Below, in pieces: positions 25,086 through 33,848 of a stretch of DNA of 64,000 bases (its first letter is position 1; each line of letters opens with the position of its first letter). The stretch comes from Sulfurospirillum sp. UBA2217 (GTDB lineage Bacteria > Campylobacterota > Campylobacteria > Campylobacterales > Sulfurospirillaceae): positions 376,862 through 440,861 of the forward strand of contig DCUJ01000012.1 in assembly GCA_002328495.1 (NCBI GenBank), written 5' to 3'. Made by a program: the position numbers and the translations under genes. The notes under the pieces were generated by a model that searched no databases, had not been told where the DNA came from, and worked only from the letters and a program-made list of their open reading frames with translations.

Positions 25086-25567
25086 TTGTTCCCTTTAGTT
25101 TTATATTGATTAAACCTATTGGCATCTACCCCACTTAAAAGTCCATAATAGTCTGCCAAGCCATCCCCAGATTCTTGCTTTCTTCCATGGTACAAGCCTA
25201 CTTTTTTATTCAGTGAAAAGCTCAGTTTGAGAGGCTTTTTTGTTAAAAAAGTATACAAGTATGCGCCTCTTACTCGTGCTTCTTGTGAGAGTGCAGTGTC
25301 TTTTGCCATTTTTTTGAGTACATTCATATCAAATTTTGAAACCAAAAACTTAAAAAGTTCTCTTTCAAACGATCTATAATCTTGAAAATACTCTTGATTT
25401 TCTAAAAGTCTTTGAACATGCATATTGTCTTTTTGAGAAAGCAACTCTACTGATTGATTAAAATCCAATCGGTCAAGTAATGTATAAAGGCTATTTCGGT
25501 TTGTTTTCCAGCTTCTTAAAGTTCTATCAGAGATACCAAGAAGCTTTACCATTTGCGTCTGCGTCAT
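25082..25567 (-). CDS. HTH protein, probable antitoxin/repressor of the nucleotidyltransferase
   Basis: A 161-residue protein opening TQTQMVKLLGISDRTLRSWK, a helix-turn-helix of the kind that binds palindromes. The rest (YQDYRSFERELFKFLVSKFD and KKVGLYHGRKQESGDGLADYYG) is not from a family I can name. It is the first gene of a two-gene operon with a four-base overlap, with two identical 14-base operator repeats 23 and 58 bases upstream. Antitoxin function is inferred. Confidence 0.65.
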   Translation of the reverse strand: MTQTQMVKLLGISDRTLRSWKTNRNSLYTLLDRLDFNQSVELLSQKDNMHVQRLLENQEYFQDYRSFERELFKFLVSKFDMNVLKKMAKDTALSQEARVRGAYLYTFLTKKPLKLSFSLNKKVGLYHGRKQESGDGLADYYGLLSGVDANRFNQYKTKGNN

Positions 25568-25589
25568 AAAAACTCCTTTTCTTTATTTT

Positions 25590-25638
25590 CGGCAATATCT
25601 GCCGTTTTTAATAGTGTAATTATAGGCAATATCTGCCG
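25590..25638. promoter_or_regulatory. Twin palindromic operators of the HTH-nucleotidyltransferase module
   Basis: GGCAATATCTGCCG occurs at 25591-25604 and 25625-25638 with start-to-start spacing of 34 bases. Each is a palindrome of GGCA/TGCC around ATATC-type centres. Both lie in the promoter region of the leftward operon. Confidence 0.75.
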
Positions 25639-25936
25639 AATTGTCAAATATATAATTTCGTTAATTATTATACAAAATTCCTAAAATATGGGATATGAAT
25701 GCTATATATAATTTTAAACTTTTACAAAATATTTTTTTGTAAAAGTTTAATTTCATTATTTGAAGAATTTTTTGTTATTTCAAACATCACAACACCAAGA
25801 TGTTTGAGTGTTTTTTCTGGGCGGTAATGATGACAACTCATTGGTTTTGCTTATGTTCTATTTTTCTTTTTGACTTCTTTACATGTAACATGAGAAAAGG
25901 GGTACGGGGAAATTTATAACGTAACCCTTATCTGTC
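25639..25936. other. Intergenic stretch with direct-repeat copy
   Basis: No gene seen. A hairpin-prone AT-rich part (AAACTTTTACAAAA/TTTTTGTAAAAGTTT near 25720-25750) may terminate transcription. The direct repeat TTTTGCTTATGTTCTATTTT with its TTACATGTAA copy lies at 25846-25888 and matches 23050-23092. Confidence 0.5.
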
Positions 25937-26473
25937 TTAAAAAAGTGTATCGCTTAAAATCCTATTGATAAGGGTGTCTTCCAAAACGCCCTCATCCTTG
26001 GCTAGCTTTTTGAGTTTTTCTAAGTTTGTATTGCTCAAATAGACAACCGCTCTAGCTAGACCTTCTTCTTTACTTTTGAGCGTATCATAAGTCTGTTGCA
26101 TCGTCTCTTTCAGAGGTTTATCCACAGGAAATCGCATCGATTTATACTCCACCAATGCTCCATCTTTATAAACCCCAGATACCTCAGCATACACCCAATA
26201 ATACCCACCATCTTTGCGCAAGTTTTTAACATATCCTCGCCAAATCTGCTCACGTCTTAGGGTCTCCCACATCTCTTTAAAGATGGAACGAGGCATATCG
26301 GGGTGCCTTACAATGTTATGAGGTTGCCCTACCAATTCTTGGGTATTGTAACCCGAAATGTATGCGAACGTTTCATTGGCATAGGTAATTTTTCCACTCA
26401 AATCCGTACGGGAAACGATCAACTCATTCTCTGGTACCTTTGTTTCGATAAACATCTGATAGGTCGTTTGCAT
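25937..26473 (-). CDS. Aer-type PAS domain protein
   Basis: A 178-residue cytoplasmic protein with one PAS domain of the aerotaxis (Aer) type: SRTDLSGKITYANETFAYISGY, then HNIVRHPDMPRSIFKEMWETL and WRGYVKNLRKDGGYYWVYAEV. There is no HAMP, transducer or kinase domain, so it must signal through a partner. The start at 26473 has AAAGGGG before it. It begins ten bases after napD in the same direction and may be the last gene of the nap operon, which would suit redox or FAD-based sensing. Its 3' end is repeated as fragments at 22899 and 24436. Confidence 0.85.
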   Translation of the reverse strand: MQTTYQMFIETKVPENELIVSRTDLSGKITYANETFAYISGYNTQELVGQPHNIVRHPDMPRSIFKEMWETLRREQIWRGYVKNLRKDGGYYWVYAEVSGVYKDGALVEYKSMRFPVDKPLKETMQQTYDTLKSKEEGLARAVVYLSNTNLEKLKKLAKDEGVLEDTLINRILSDTLF

Positions 26474-26483
26474 ACACACCCCT

Positions 26484-26837
26484 TTAGTTAATTTTCTTTT
26501 TCAAATCACCACGATAGATAATGTCTTCAAGCTTCACCTTATCGTCGTTTAAAATATCGGGAACGACACTCGAAGCATCCAACTTAGTGCGCTCAGCATC
26601 CAACTCATCTTCAGAGTATGCCATCATCATATCGGCACAAATCACATGAGGAATACTTTGAATTCTTTTCATTTTTGCCATCTCTTCTTCAATGCCCTCA
26701 CCCTCGATGGTCACAACAATTTTTCCCTTAAGGGCATCATGAAAATGGTAGTCACAAAAATCACTCTCTTCACACAATTTAACAATGTCCTCAATATGGT
26801 CTGTTTTTGCTTGAATCACGATACTGGAAATATTCAC
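26484..26837 (-). CDS. napD: NapD, chaperone for NapA maturation
   Basis: A 117-residue NapD with the opening NISSIVIQAK and the ferredoxin-like fold pattern; the tail after YSEDELD is longer than in enterobacterial NapD. NapD binds the Tat signal of NapA and holds it during cofactor loading. I take the GTG at 26837 as start, with GGAGG five bases upstream; it overlaps the napL stop (GTGA). Confidence 0.88.
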   Translation of the reverse strand: MNISSIVIQAKTDHIEDIVKLCEESDFCDYHFHDALKGKIVVTIEGEGIEEEMAKMKRIQSIPHVICADMMMAYSEDELDAERTKLDASSVVPDILNDDKVKLEDIIYRGDLKKKIN

Positions 26838-27787
26838 GGAAGCCTCCAAAGTAAAATAAATTTATCATCACTGCCACTTACAAGTTCGTTTTCGTTAAGA
26901 AACACAATGGTATTGAGTGTGCTTTTTTGTCCTTTGAGCGTATGGAGTTTTGATTTGCTGGCAAGATCGAAAATAACAATATCATTTTCTTCATTAAAGG
27001 CAAAAGCACCTCGTTTGGCTAAAGGCGATAATGCCCCCGCATAGATTAAAAAAGGTGCATCAAAACGGTCATAACTTTTACTAGTGGTATCGTACACAAT
27101 GCCACGTCTGTCTTGTCCCGCCCCTAAAATCTTTTGATGTTTGAAATCCACTTTATAGACGTTGTCCACATTACCGCCACTAAAAACCTTTAAGGTTTTA
27201 CCTGTTGCAACATCGCTGAGGGTGATTTCCCCCGACTCACACGAACTGGCGACTACACTTTTGGATTCATTGAGAACAAAGTCACTAAAATGAGAAGGAT
27301 TGACTTGCACTTGGTACTGTTTTTTAGCCGTTTTGACATCAATCAAAAGCAATTCATTGCTCATCAATGCTACTAAAATTCTATTTTTATCGACAAATTG
27401 AGCTTTGGTGATAAAAAGGTTTTCTTCTGCGGAGATAATCTCTTTAGTGACGCCATTGTCCACAAGCACAAGCCTTCGCGCACCGCTACTGGCTTGAACA
27501 ACGGCAACATAGGTTTCAGTGCCTAAAAGAGCATCCACCGAAAAAACTTTGGGAGCCATCATCTCACCTGTAAAATCTTTAATCTTCTCAAAGGCTATTT
27601 TTTTAATCAATGCACCATCCTTAAACGCATACACATCGATGGTTCCCGCATTGGTTCCCGCAACGATTTTATCTTCTTGCATCACAATGGACTGAACATT
27701 GCCACTGGCTTCAATGACCAAACGTGGTGCAATTTCATTGGCAAAAAGAAAGACACTTATGCTCAAAAATAGCATGTAAAAACGCAT
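26834..27787 (-). CDS. napL: NapL, periplasmic beta-propeller-like protein
   Basis: A 317-residue exported protein with signal peptide MRFYMLFLSISVFLF. Repeated WD40-like blades include SSCESGEITLSDVATGKTLKVF and a final SGSDDKFILLWRLP. NapL is confined to epsilonproteobacterial nap operons and its role is not settled. The start at 27787 follows GGAGG by five bases; a longer frame extends into napF. Confidence 0.87.
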   Translation of the reverse strand: MRFYMLFLSISVFLFANEIAPRLVIEASGNVQSIVMQEDKIVAGTNAGTIDVYAFKDGALIKKIAFEKIKDFTGEMMAPKVFSVDALLGTETYVAVVQASSGARRLVLVDNGVTKEIISAEENLFITKAQFVDKNRILVALMSNELLLIDVKTAKKQYQVQVNPSHFSDFVLNESKSVVASSCESGEITLSDVATGKTLKVFSGGNVDNVYKVDFKHQKILGAGQDRRGIVYDTTSKSYDRFDAPFLIYAGALSPLAKRGAFAFNEENDIVIFDLASKSKLHTLKGQKSTLNTIVFLNENELVSGSDDKFILLWRLP

Positions 27788-27788
27788 T

Positions 27789-28292
27789 TTAACCTCCTTG
27801 ATTACGGCTATGGTATTGGACTGCATTAGAGGGGCAAACACTATAACACAAGCCACATCCTGTACACACATCCCGCTGAACTACAGGGCGAAACATTCCA
27901 AAAAAAGTAATCGCTTTTGGTTCACATACATCCAAGCAACAGCAACACACGACACCATTCCATGCAATGCACCCTTGCGTGTCAATCGTAAATAGCGCAT
28001 GAATAATCTCTTGGGCTTCAAGGCTTAGTACATCTAAAGGACACGCATGAGCGCACTCTTTACAAAAAGTACAACCACTTTGTGTAAACAATAAACTAGG
28101 TGTTTTATCGGTTCCTAAGACAATAATTTCTTCTTCACAAACACGCACACAGGGGGCATCATTACATGTAGCGCATACACTTAAAAATAGACTGGCTTCT
28201 TTGGCATACGGAGGTCTAATACCTATAGGTGTCTTCGTTAAGTTTTTCATAAAGAGAGAGGTAAAAGCCTCTCTCTTGTGACGATCAAACAT
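27789..28292 (-). CDS. napF: NapF, ferredoxin-type maturation protein
   Basis: A 167-residue protein with several 4Fe-4S motifs: CATCNDAPCVRVC, CTFCKECAHACP and CTGCGLCYSVCP, plus a Cys-rich CCCCLDVC. It has no signal peptide, so it is cytoplasmic. NapF is thought to help assemble the Fe-S cluster of NapA. Two bases after napB. Confidence 0.9.
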   Translation of the reverse strand: MFDRHKREAFTSLFMKNLTKTPIGIRPPYAKEASLFLSVCATCNDAPCVRVCEEEIIVLGTDKTPSLLFTQSGCTFCKECAHACPLDVLSLEAQEIIHALFTIDTQGCIAWNGVVCCCCLDVCEPKAITFFGMFRPVVQRDVCTGCGLCYSVCPSNAVQYHSRNQGG

Positions 28293-28294
28293 GA

Positions 28295-28819
28295 CTACTG
28301 CACACCTTCGTTTAAGGTATCTAAAAGATTGGTTTTAACGGCACCATCTTTGGATCTAAACTCTGGCTGAAACTCATTTTTAACCAAAGGCTCATTGGCA
28401 GATTGCGGTGCATGGCAGGAAACACAGACATAACGTGCTTGGCTAACGTCTGCTAATGCTTTGTTGTTGCGCATATCATACAAGTGAGACTTAGGAACGG
28501 CCGTTGCCTTCACCGCCTCTGCCACTTCTGGCGCATGGCAGGATAAACACGCATTACTCTCTTTGGTAATTTCCATCATCCCCTCAACATCGTGAGGAAT
28601 CATCGGTGGTGCATTTTCAAAAGAGCGTTGCATCATTTTAGATTCACCAGGGGCTACTTTCGAATACGACGTAGCTTCTGCCACAACGGTTTTTTCGCTG
28701 TAGAGATCTACCTTTCTAAGCCCCAACTCCTCTTCCTTATAGCTTTGCGATACCGCACATCCAGAGGCGATCACAATGCTCACTAAAGAAGCTGCTATTA
28801 TTGTTTTTGTACTCATCAT
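28295..28819 (-). CDS. napB: NapB, dihaem cytochrome c subunit
   Basis: A 174-residue periplasmic protein with a signal peptide and lipobox-like SIVIASGCA. The two haem motifs are CLSCH and CVSCH, with the sequence MIPHDVEGM supplying a likely distal His region. NapB passes electrons to NapA. The possible lipoprotein Cys is unusual but may be a simple signal peptide. Overlaps napH by four bases. Confidence 0.92.
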   Translation of the reverse strand: MMSTKTIIAASLVSIVIASGCAVSQSYKEEELGLRKVDLYSEKTVVAEATSYSKVAPGESKMMQRSFENAPPMIPHDVEGMMEITKESNACLSCHAPEVAEAVKATAVPKSHLYDMRNNKALADVSQARYVCVSCHAPQSANEPLVKNEFQPEFRSKDGAVKTNLLDTLNEGVQ

Positions 28820-29646
28820 TTCGTTTCTCCCACATTTGTGTTAATGTAATTTCTTACGCCAAAGTGAAGCGCATCATCATCACACACTTCAACACACCTA
28901 CCACAATTCGTACACTCGCCAAATAAAATCGCTCCGCTCTCTTTTCCTATAATAGCCAGAACCGGTTTTTCAGGGCAAATATCTTTACACTGCATACACA
29001 ATGTACATTTGGACTGGTCGTGTTTAACGCGTATCATGCTAAATCGTCCGATGAGCGCATAAAAGCCTCCCAAAGGACAGATGTGCCCACACCACCCATT
29101 TTTGACTGCAAAAAGATCAAATAAAAAGAGTGAAAGTAAGGCGGCAAAGCCCATGCCCATCCCAAAAATAATGCCTCGATGCATCATCCCGACGGGACTG
29201 ACCATTTCAAAAGCGGCAACCCCTGAAATAAAGGAAAGCACCAATGTCAATCCTATGACCCAGTAACGCACACCCCTGCCTAACCATACTTTTCGCTCTA
29301 CTTTTTCAAGATACAAAACACGCCTCAGCCAATTGGCACCGTCGGTGACCATATTCACAGGGCACACCCATGAACAAAAGGCACGGCCACCAACAATCAT
29401 ATAAAAAAGCCCGATAATAAGAGCCCCAATGATGACATCGACACCGACCATTGCTCCAGCTGCTACCATTTGCAAAACCGCAAAGGGATCTGCCAAAGGA
29501 ATGACCTTTAAGAGGAGTGACGAACTTAAATTCCCTACTAAAAGGTTAAAGCCGTATGCATTGGCTGCAACGTACAATCCTAATACCGTGAGCTGAACCA
29601 TGCGTCGCATCATTAAAAAACGATGCTTATAAAGCCATGTTTTCAT
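28816..29646 (-). CDS. napH: NapH, membrane quinol dehydrogenase component
   Basis: A 276-residue protein with four membrane segments, the conserved CSWVCPVNMV and CGHICPLGGFY motifs between them, and two C-terminal 4Fe-4S motifs (CTLCMQCKDICPE and CTNCGRCVEVCD). NapH and NapG form the menaquinol-oxidising complex feeding NapB, replacing NapC, which is absent here. Overlaps napG by four bases. Confidence 0.94.
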   Translation of the reverse strand: MKTWLYKHRFLMMRRMVQLTVLGLYVAANAYGFNLLVGNLSSSLLLKVIPLADPFAVLQMVAAGAMVGVDVIIGALIIGLFYMIVGGRAFCSWVCPVNMVTDGANWLRRVLYLEKVERKVWLGRGVRYWVIGLTLVLSFISGVAAFEMVSPVGMMHRGIIFGMGMGFAALLSLFLFDLFAVKNGWCGHICPLGGFYALIGRFSMIRVKHDQSKCTLCMQCKDICPEKPVLAIIGKESGAILFGECTNCGRCVEVCDDDALHFGVRNYINTNVGETK

Positions 29647-30461
29647 TTGAGCCCCTCATCCGCATTGAGATAGTCTTGTGCACTTTTTTCGCTACGTTTC
29701 GTATGGGTTGTATTATCACCAAAGAGGGATTCGATGCGTTTTTCATCCTCTTTTTCCCATCCCTTGATGTAATGCCCACCAATCGCCCCTTGAGCAAGCT
29801 CTAAAGGCAATACCCGAATCGCTGCTTTTTCAGTCACACAGGCTCTTTCACACAACCCACATCCTGTACAGGTAAGAGAGCTAACGATAGGAATCAAATA
29901 CGCATGTTTTCCCGTTCGCGTATTTCGCCTGTATTCTAAGGAGATGGCGCTGTCCATAACAGGGCACGCACGATAACATGCATCGCATTGTATGCCCCAA
30001 AAAGCGATACACGATTCGGTATCGACGACCGCAAGACCCATCTTCGCCTTATTAATATCAAGCTCTTTCTTTCCCTCTTCTATTTTTGAAACACTGTTTT
30101 CATCCAAAGCACCTGTGGGACACACAGGCACACAAGGAATATCCGTACACATATAGCACGGAATCTCTCGTGGAATGAAAAATGGTGTACCCATAGGCTT
30201 CAAATCACCTGGTTTTGCCAAAGAGAGTGTATCGTATGGGCAAGCTTGAACGCATTGTCCACACTTAATACACAATCGCAAGAAGTCAGCTTCCTTTAAA
30301 GCACCAGGAGGACGCAAAATCAGCGGTGCTGCCTTTGCCTCTTCCAAATACCCCATCCAAACCATTCCTCCAAGGGCTGATAAACCAACACTTTGAGCCA
30401 TGAGTGAGAGAAATTTACGTCGCTCACTGATTTCAATTTTTTTTGATTCGAGATTGCTCAA
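29643..30461 (-). CDS. napG: NapG, periplasmic ferredoxin-type quinol dehydrogenase component
   Basis: A 272-residue protein with a Tat-type signal (SERRKFLSLMAQ) and four 4Fe-4S motifs: CIKCGQCVQACP, CYMCTDIPCVPVCP, CDACYRACP and CTGCGLCERAC. It works with membrane-bound NapH in electron transfer from menaquinol. 42 bases after napA. Confidence 0.94.
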   Translation of the reverse strand: MSNLESKKIEISERRKFLSLMAQSVGLSALGGMVWMGYLEEAKAAPLILRPPGALKEADFLRLCIKCGQCVQACPYDTLSLAKPGDLKPMGTPFFIPREIPCYMCTDIPCVPVCPTGALDENSVSKIEEGKKELDINKAKMGLAVVDTESCIAFWGIQCDACYRACPVMDSAISLEYRRNTRTGKHAYLIPIVSSLTCTGCGLCERACVTEKAAIRVLPLELAQGAIGGHYIKGWEKEDEKRIESLFGDNTTHTKRSEKSAQDYLNADEGLK

Positions 30462-30503
30462 GACAATCCTTTACAATATATTTTATACCTCTACGAGGTA
30501 GCA

Positions 30504-33293
30504 TTACGCTTTATAAAGCTTTACAGCACACTTTTTATAGTCCGTCTGCTTTGAAATCGGACAGGTGGCATCCAAGCACACTTTGTTGATAAAGACTTTC
30601 TCGTCAAACCATGGCACATACACTAAACCTTTTGGTGTCTTGTTTCGTCCACGGGTTTCAACGCGTGCTTTACATGAGCCACGACGGCTTTCCAACCAGA
30701 TCATCTCACCTTGCTTAAAGCCTTTGGCTTTGGCGTCTTCTGGGTGCATGTAACACAATGCCTCAGGTACCGCACGGTAAAGCTCAGGGACTCTCATCGT
30801 CATCGTACCACTGTGCCAGTGCTCTAAAACACGTCCCGTACACAGCCACATATCGTATTCACGGTCAGGCATTTCGCAAGGGTCCATGTAAGGTCTAAAG
30901 AAGATTTTGGCTTTATTTTTAAGTGAATAGGTCTCTTCTGTGGTTGGTTTTACTAAGTTACCACGTTTGAGTGCTTTGGCAAAATCACCGTAAAACGCAA
31001 AATCGCCATTGCCCGCTTTGGCTGCGTAGGGGTCATATTTTGCATTAAAACGCCATTGCGTCTCTTTACCATCAACCACGGGCCATTTAAGTCCTCTGAC
31101 TTTGTGGTAGGTGTCAAAGTCCGCCAAGTCATGACCGTGACCATTTCCAAATTGACGGTACTCTTCCCACATTGACTTTTGGATAAAGAAGCCATAGCCC
31201 GTCCACTCTTTGCCATCACTGCCCATCACTTTTCGGCTATCCCCAAACACTTCACTGTTGTCGTAGCCTTTTCCAATAGCATCTTCAGCTTTAAATTGCT
31301 TTGCATACGGTGTCGCAAAAAGCACATCGTAAAGCGTGTCGGTCTCTTTATAACCCATCGCTTTTGCGGCTTCAATGACATTGGGTAATTTACCATCTTT
31401 AATGGGTTGCTCACCCCATACATCTTTAATCGTAAAGCGTTTTGAAAGCTCAACCCACTGCCATGTGTCGCTCATCGCGTCACCTACAGGCAACACTTGT
31501 TGTCGCCAGTGTTGTGTACGACGCTCCGCATTGCCGTATGAGCCCCATTTTTCATAAATCATCGCTGAGGGGAGAATAAGGTCAGAAACCTTAGCTGAAA
31601 TACCAGGATACGCATCGGAACAGACGATAAAGTTATCAAGCTCTCGTGCTGCTTTAATCCAGTGGTTCGCGTTTGCAGTATCTTGGTACGGGTTGCACAC
31701 ATTGACCCATGCAAATTTGATTTTGCCACTCTCGATTTGGCGGTGAATGTTCATAATGTGTTGGTAACCCATTGGGTTAATCGTACCCGCAGGCAGTTTC
31801 CAAATTTTCTCCGTAATCTCTCGGTGTTTTGGAATGGAAACGTCCATATCCGCTGGTAAGCGGTGTGTAAATGTTCCTACTTCACGGGCTGTTCCACACG
31901 CACTGGGCTGACCTGTGAGTGAAAACGCCCCTTCTCCTGGTTTGGCTTGTTTGCCTAAGAGGAAGTGAACCATATAGGACTGCTCATTCACCCATGTGCC
32001 TCGTTGGTGTTGGTTCATCCCCATCGTCCAGAAACTCACGACTTTGCGACCTTTTTCGATGTAAAGGTTCGCAAGTTCTTGAAGTTTAGCTTTATAACTT
32101 TCTAATGTTTCATCAGGATTGCCTTTAGCAATCTTAGCTACGTAATCAAGAGTATACGGTTCAAGTGCTTTTTTGAAATCTTCAAACGTAATTTCCCAGT
32201 GAGCACCCGCAGCGGCAGCTTTATCCATTTTCATGGTATCGCCCGCTTTAACGCCTAAGTGCGCAAGTCCTGGAGCCTCTTTTTCAGAGATAACTTTGGC
32301 ATCTTCTTTTTTGATAATTTCAAGTTCTTTCGCAGAATAACCCAGTTTCTTAGCCGCCGCTTCGGTGTGCATCCCGTAGCCAATGTTCGCAAAGCCTGTG
32401 GCAAAGATGGTGTTTTTCTTCACAAACTCCCAATCTATGGCTTCTGGATGGTTGTATACAATTTCACGAGCGATGTAGTTCCAAATCGCAAGGTCGGTGC
32501 TTGGAGAAAAGATAATCTCTGTATCGGCAAGATCCGTACAACGATGGGTATAGGTGGAGAGGTTGATGACTTTCACGCGATCGGGTGCGGTCAGTTTTCG
32601 ATCACTCACCCGTGACCACAAAATCGGGTGCATCTCCGCCATATTGGCACCCCATGTCACGATGGTGTCGGTAAGTTCGATATCATCATAACACCCTGCT
32701 GGCTCATCGATGCCAAAGGTTTGCATAAAACCCGCAACCGCTGAAGCCATACAGTGACGCGCATTGGGGTCGATACCATTGGCACGAAAACCTGCTTTCA
32801 TAAGCTTAGCCGCCGCATACCCTTCTTGAATGGTATACTGACCTGAACCAAACACACCAATCGCCTCAGGCCCCCCTGCTTTAAATGCTTTTTTGATGTG
32901 TTTTTCCATTTCATCAAACGCGCGTTTCCAACTGACAGGTTTAAATTGACCTTTTTTGTCAAATTCACCTTTGTCATTCATACGCAAAAGTGGCTCTTTT
33001 AAACGATCCGCTCCATACATAATTTTGGCATTAAAATAGCCCTTAATACAGTTAAGCCCGCGATTGACGGGACAGGCAGGATCACCTTTCACCGCAACAA
33101 CTTTACCCTGTTTGGTAGCCATCATGATTCCACAACCGGTACCACAAAAACGACAAACAGCTTTATCCCAACGCCAGCCAGCTTCTGCTTCTTCAGCAGC
33201 AGCCTTCACTTCGCTAGGTACGCTTATCCCTACCGCAGCAGCAGCACTCGCAGCAGCCGTTGATTTGAGAAAGTCTCTTCTTGAAAGCGACAT
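30504..33293 (-). CDS. napA: NapA, periplasmic nitrate reductase catalytic subunit
   Basis: A 929-residue Mo-bisMGD enzyme. Tat signal SRRDFLKSTAAASAAAAVG; 4Fe-4S motif CRFCGTGCGIM with the fourth Cys in NRGLNCIKGY; ARHCMASAVAGF supplies the molybdenum-ligand Cys near residue 180. It reduces nitrate to nitrite in the periplasm. It starts the napA-G-H-B-F-L-D operon typical of Campylobacterota. No TTACATGTAA copy lies in the whole nap operon. A palindrome TGACTTAAGTCA upstream is a candidate Crp/Fnr-type site. Confidence 0.97.
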   Translation of the reverse strand: MSLSRRDFLKSTAAASAAAAVGISVPSEVKAAAEEAEAGWRWDKAVCRFCGTGCGIMMATKQGKVVAVKGDPACPVNRGLNCIKGYFNAKIMYGADRLKEPLLRMNDKGEFDKKGQFKPVSWKRAFDEMEKHIKKAFKAGGPEAIGVFGSGQYTIQEGYAAAKLMKAGFRANGIDPNARHCMASAVAGFMQTFGIDEPAGCYDDIELTDTIVTWGANMAEMHPILWSRVSDRKLTAPDRVKVINLSTYTHRCTDLADTEIIFSPSTDLAIWNYIAREIVYNHPEAIDWEFVKKNTIFATGFANIGYGMHTEAAAKKLGYSAKELEIIKKEDAKVISEKEAPGLAHLGVKAGDTMKMDKAAAAGAHWEITFEDFKKALEPYTLDYVAKIAKGNPDETLESYKAKLQELANLYIEKGRKVVSFWTMGMNQHQRGTWVNEQSYMVHFLLGKQAKPGEGAFSLTGQPSACGTAREVGTFTHRLPADMDVSIPKHREITEKIWKLPAGTINPMGYQHIMNIHRQIESGKIKFAWVNVCNPYQDTANANHWIKAARELDNFIVCSDAYPGISAKVSDLILPSAMIYEKWGSYGNAERRTQHWRQQVLPVGDAMSDTWQWVELSKRFTIKDVWGEQPIKDGKLPNVIEAAKAMGYKETDTLYDVLFATPYAKQFKAEDAIGKGYDNSEVFGDSRKVMGSDGKEWTGYGFFIQKSMWEEYRQFGNGHGHDLADFDTYHKVRGLKWPVVDGKETQWRFNAKYDPYAAKAGNGDFAFYGDFAKALKRGNLVKPTTEETYSLKNKAKIFFRPYMDPCEMPDREYDMWLCTGRVLEHWHSGTMTMRVPELYRAVPEALCYMHPEDAKAKGFKQGEMIWLESRRGSCKARVETRGRNKTPKGLVYVPWFDEKVFINKVCLDATCPISKQTDYKKCAVKLYKA

Positions 33294-33354
33294 AGATACC
33301 TCCTATAAAATTTGGTTTCAACGAAAGTCTATCACTCAGCAAAAATCTAATCTA

Positions 33355-33366
33355 TGACTTAAGTCA
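33355..33366. promoter_or_regulatory. Crp/Fnr-like palindrome upstream of napA
   Basis: TGACTTAAGTCA is a perfect 12-base palindrome; on the minus strand the wider site TTGACTTAAGTCAT approaches TTGA-N6-TCAA. It lies 62-73 bases upstream of napA, in the gap shared with the divergent C_GCAxxG gene. A similar site precedes nrfH. Confidence 0.55.
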
Positions 33367-33410
33367 AGAAGTGTAAAATAGCGTTTATATTTTGTCATGG
33401 GAGAAAAAAG

Positions 33411-33848
33411 ATGTTACACACGGTAGGAGAAAGGGCAAAAACCTATTTTCAAGAGGGCTATTCGTGTTCAGAAGCGGTGCTCAAAAGTGTAGCAGTTGCC
33501 AGAGGCATTGACTCGCCTTTGATTCCTAAAATCGCCACCGCTTTTGGCAGTGGTATGGCAGGAACGAATGGGATGTGCGGAGCTTTGAGTGGAGGCTATC
33601 TGGCACTCTCCATGTGTCAAGGACGAGTATCACCTCAAGAGGATAGAAGCACCCTTTATGGAAATATTGCAAAACTTAAAGCTACATTTGAAGGGGCATT
33701 TTTACATACAGAATGCACTGCTTTATTAGGCTTTAGTCTAGGTGAAGCTGACGCAGGAACGCGCTTTAAAGAAGAAAATTGTAAAGAAAAAAAATGCAAT
33801 TTCTTTGTTGAACGCGTTAGCGATGAAGTGATGAAGCTGCTCTCTTAA
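33411..33848 (+). CDS. C_GCAxxG_C_C family redox-type protein
   Basis: A 145-residue protein with YSCSEAVLKS, then GSGMAGTNGMCGALSGGYLAL, and a C-terminal ENCKEKKCNFFVE, fitting the C_GCAxxG_C_C family (PF09719). The conserved cysteines suggest redox chemistry or metal binding; no function is proven. It is divergent from napA and convergent with the radical SAM fusion, whose DUF5714 domain carries a similar GMCGAxxG motif. The stops overlap by four bases. Confidence 0.85.
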   Translation: MLHTVGERAKTYFQEGYSCSEAVLKSVAVARGIDSPLIPKIATAFGSGMAGTNGMCGALSGGYLALSMCQGRVSPQEDRSTLYGNIAKLKATFEGAFLHTECTALLGFSLGEADAGTRFKEENCKEKKCNFFVERVSDEVMKLLS

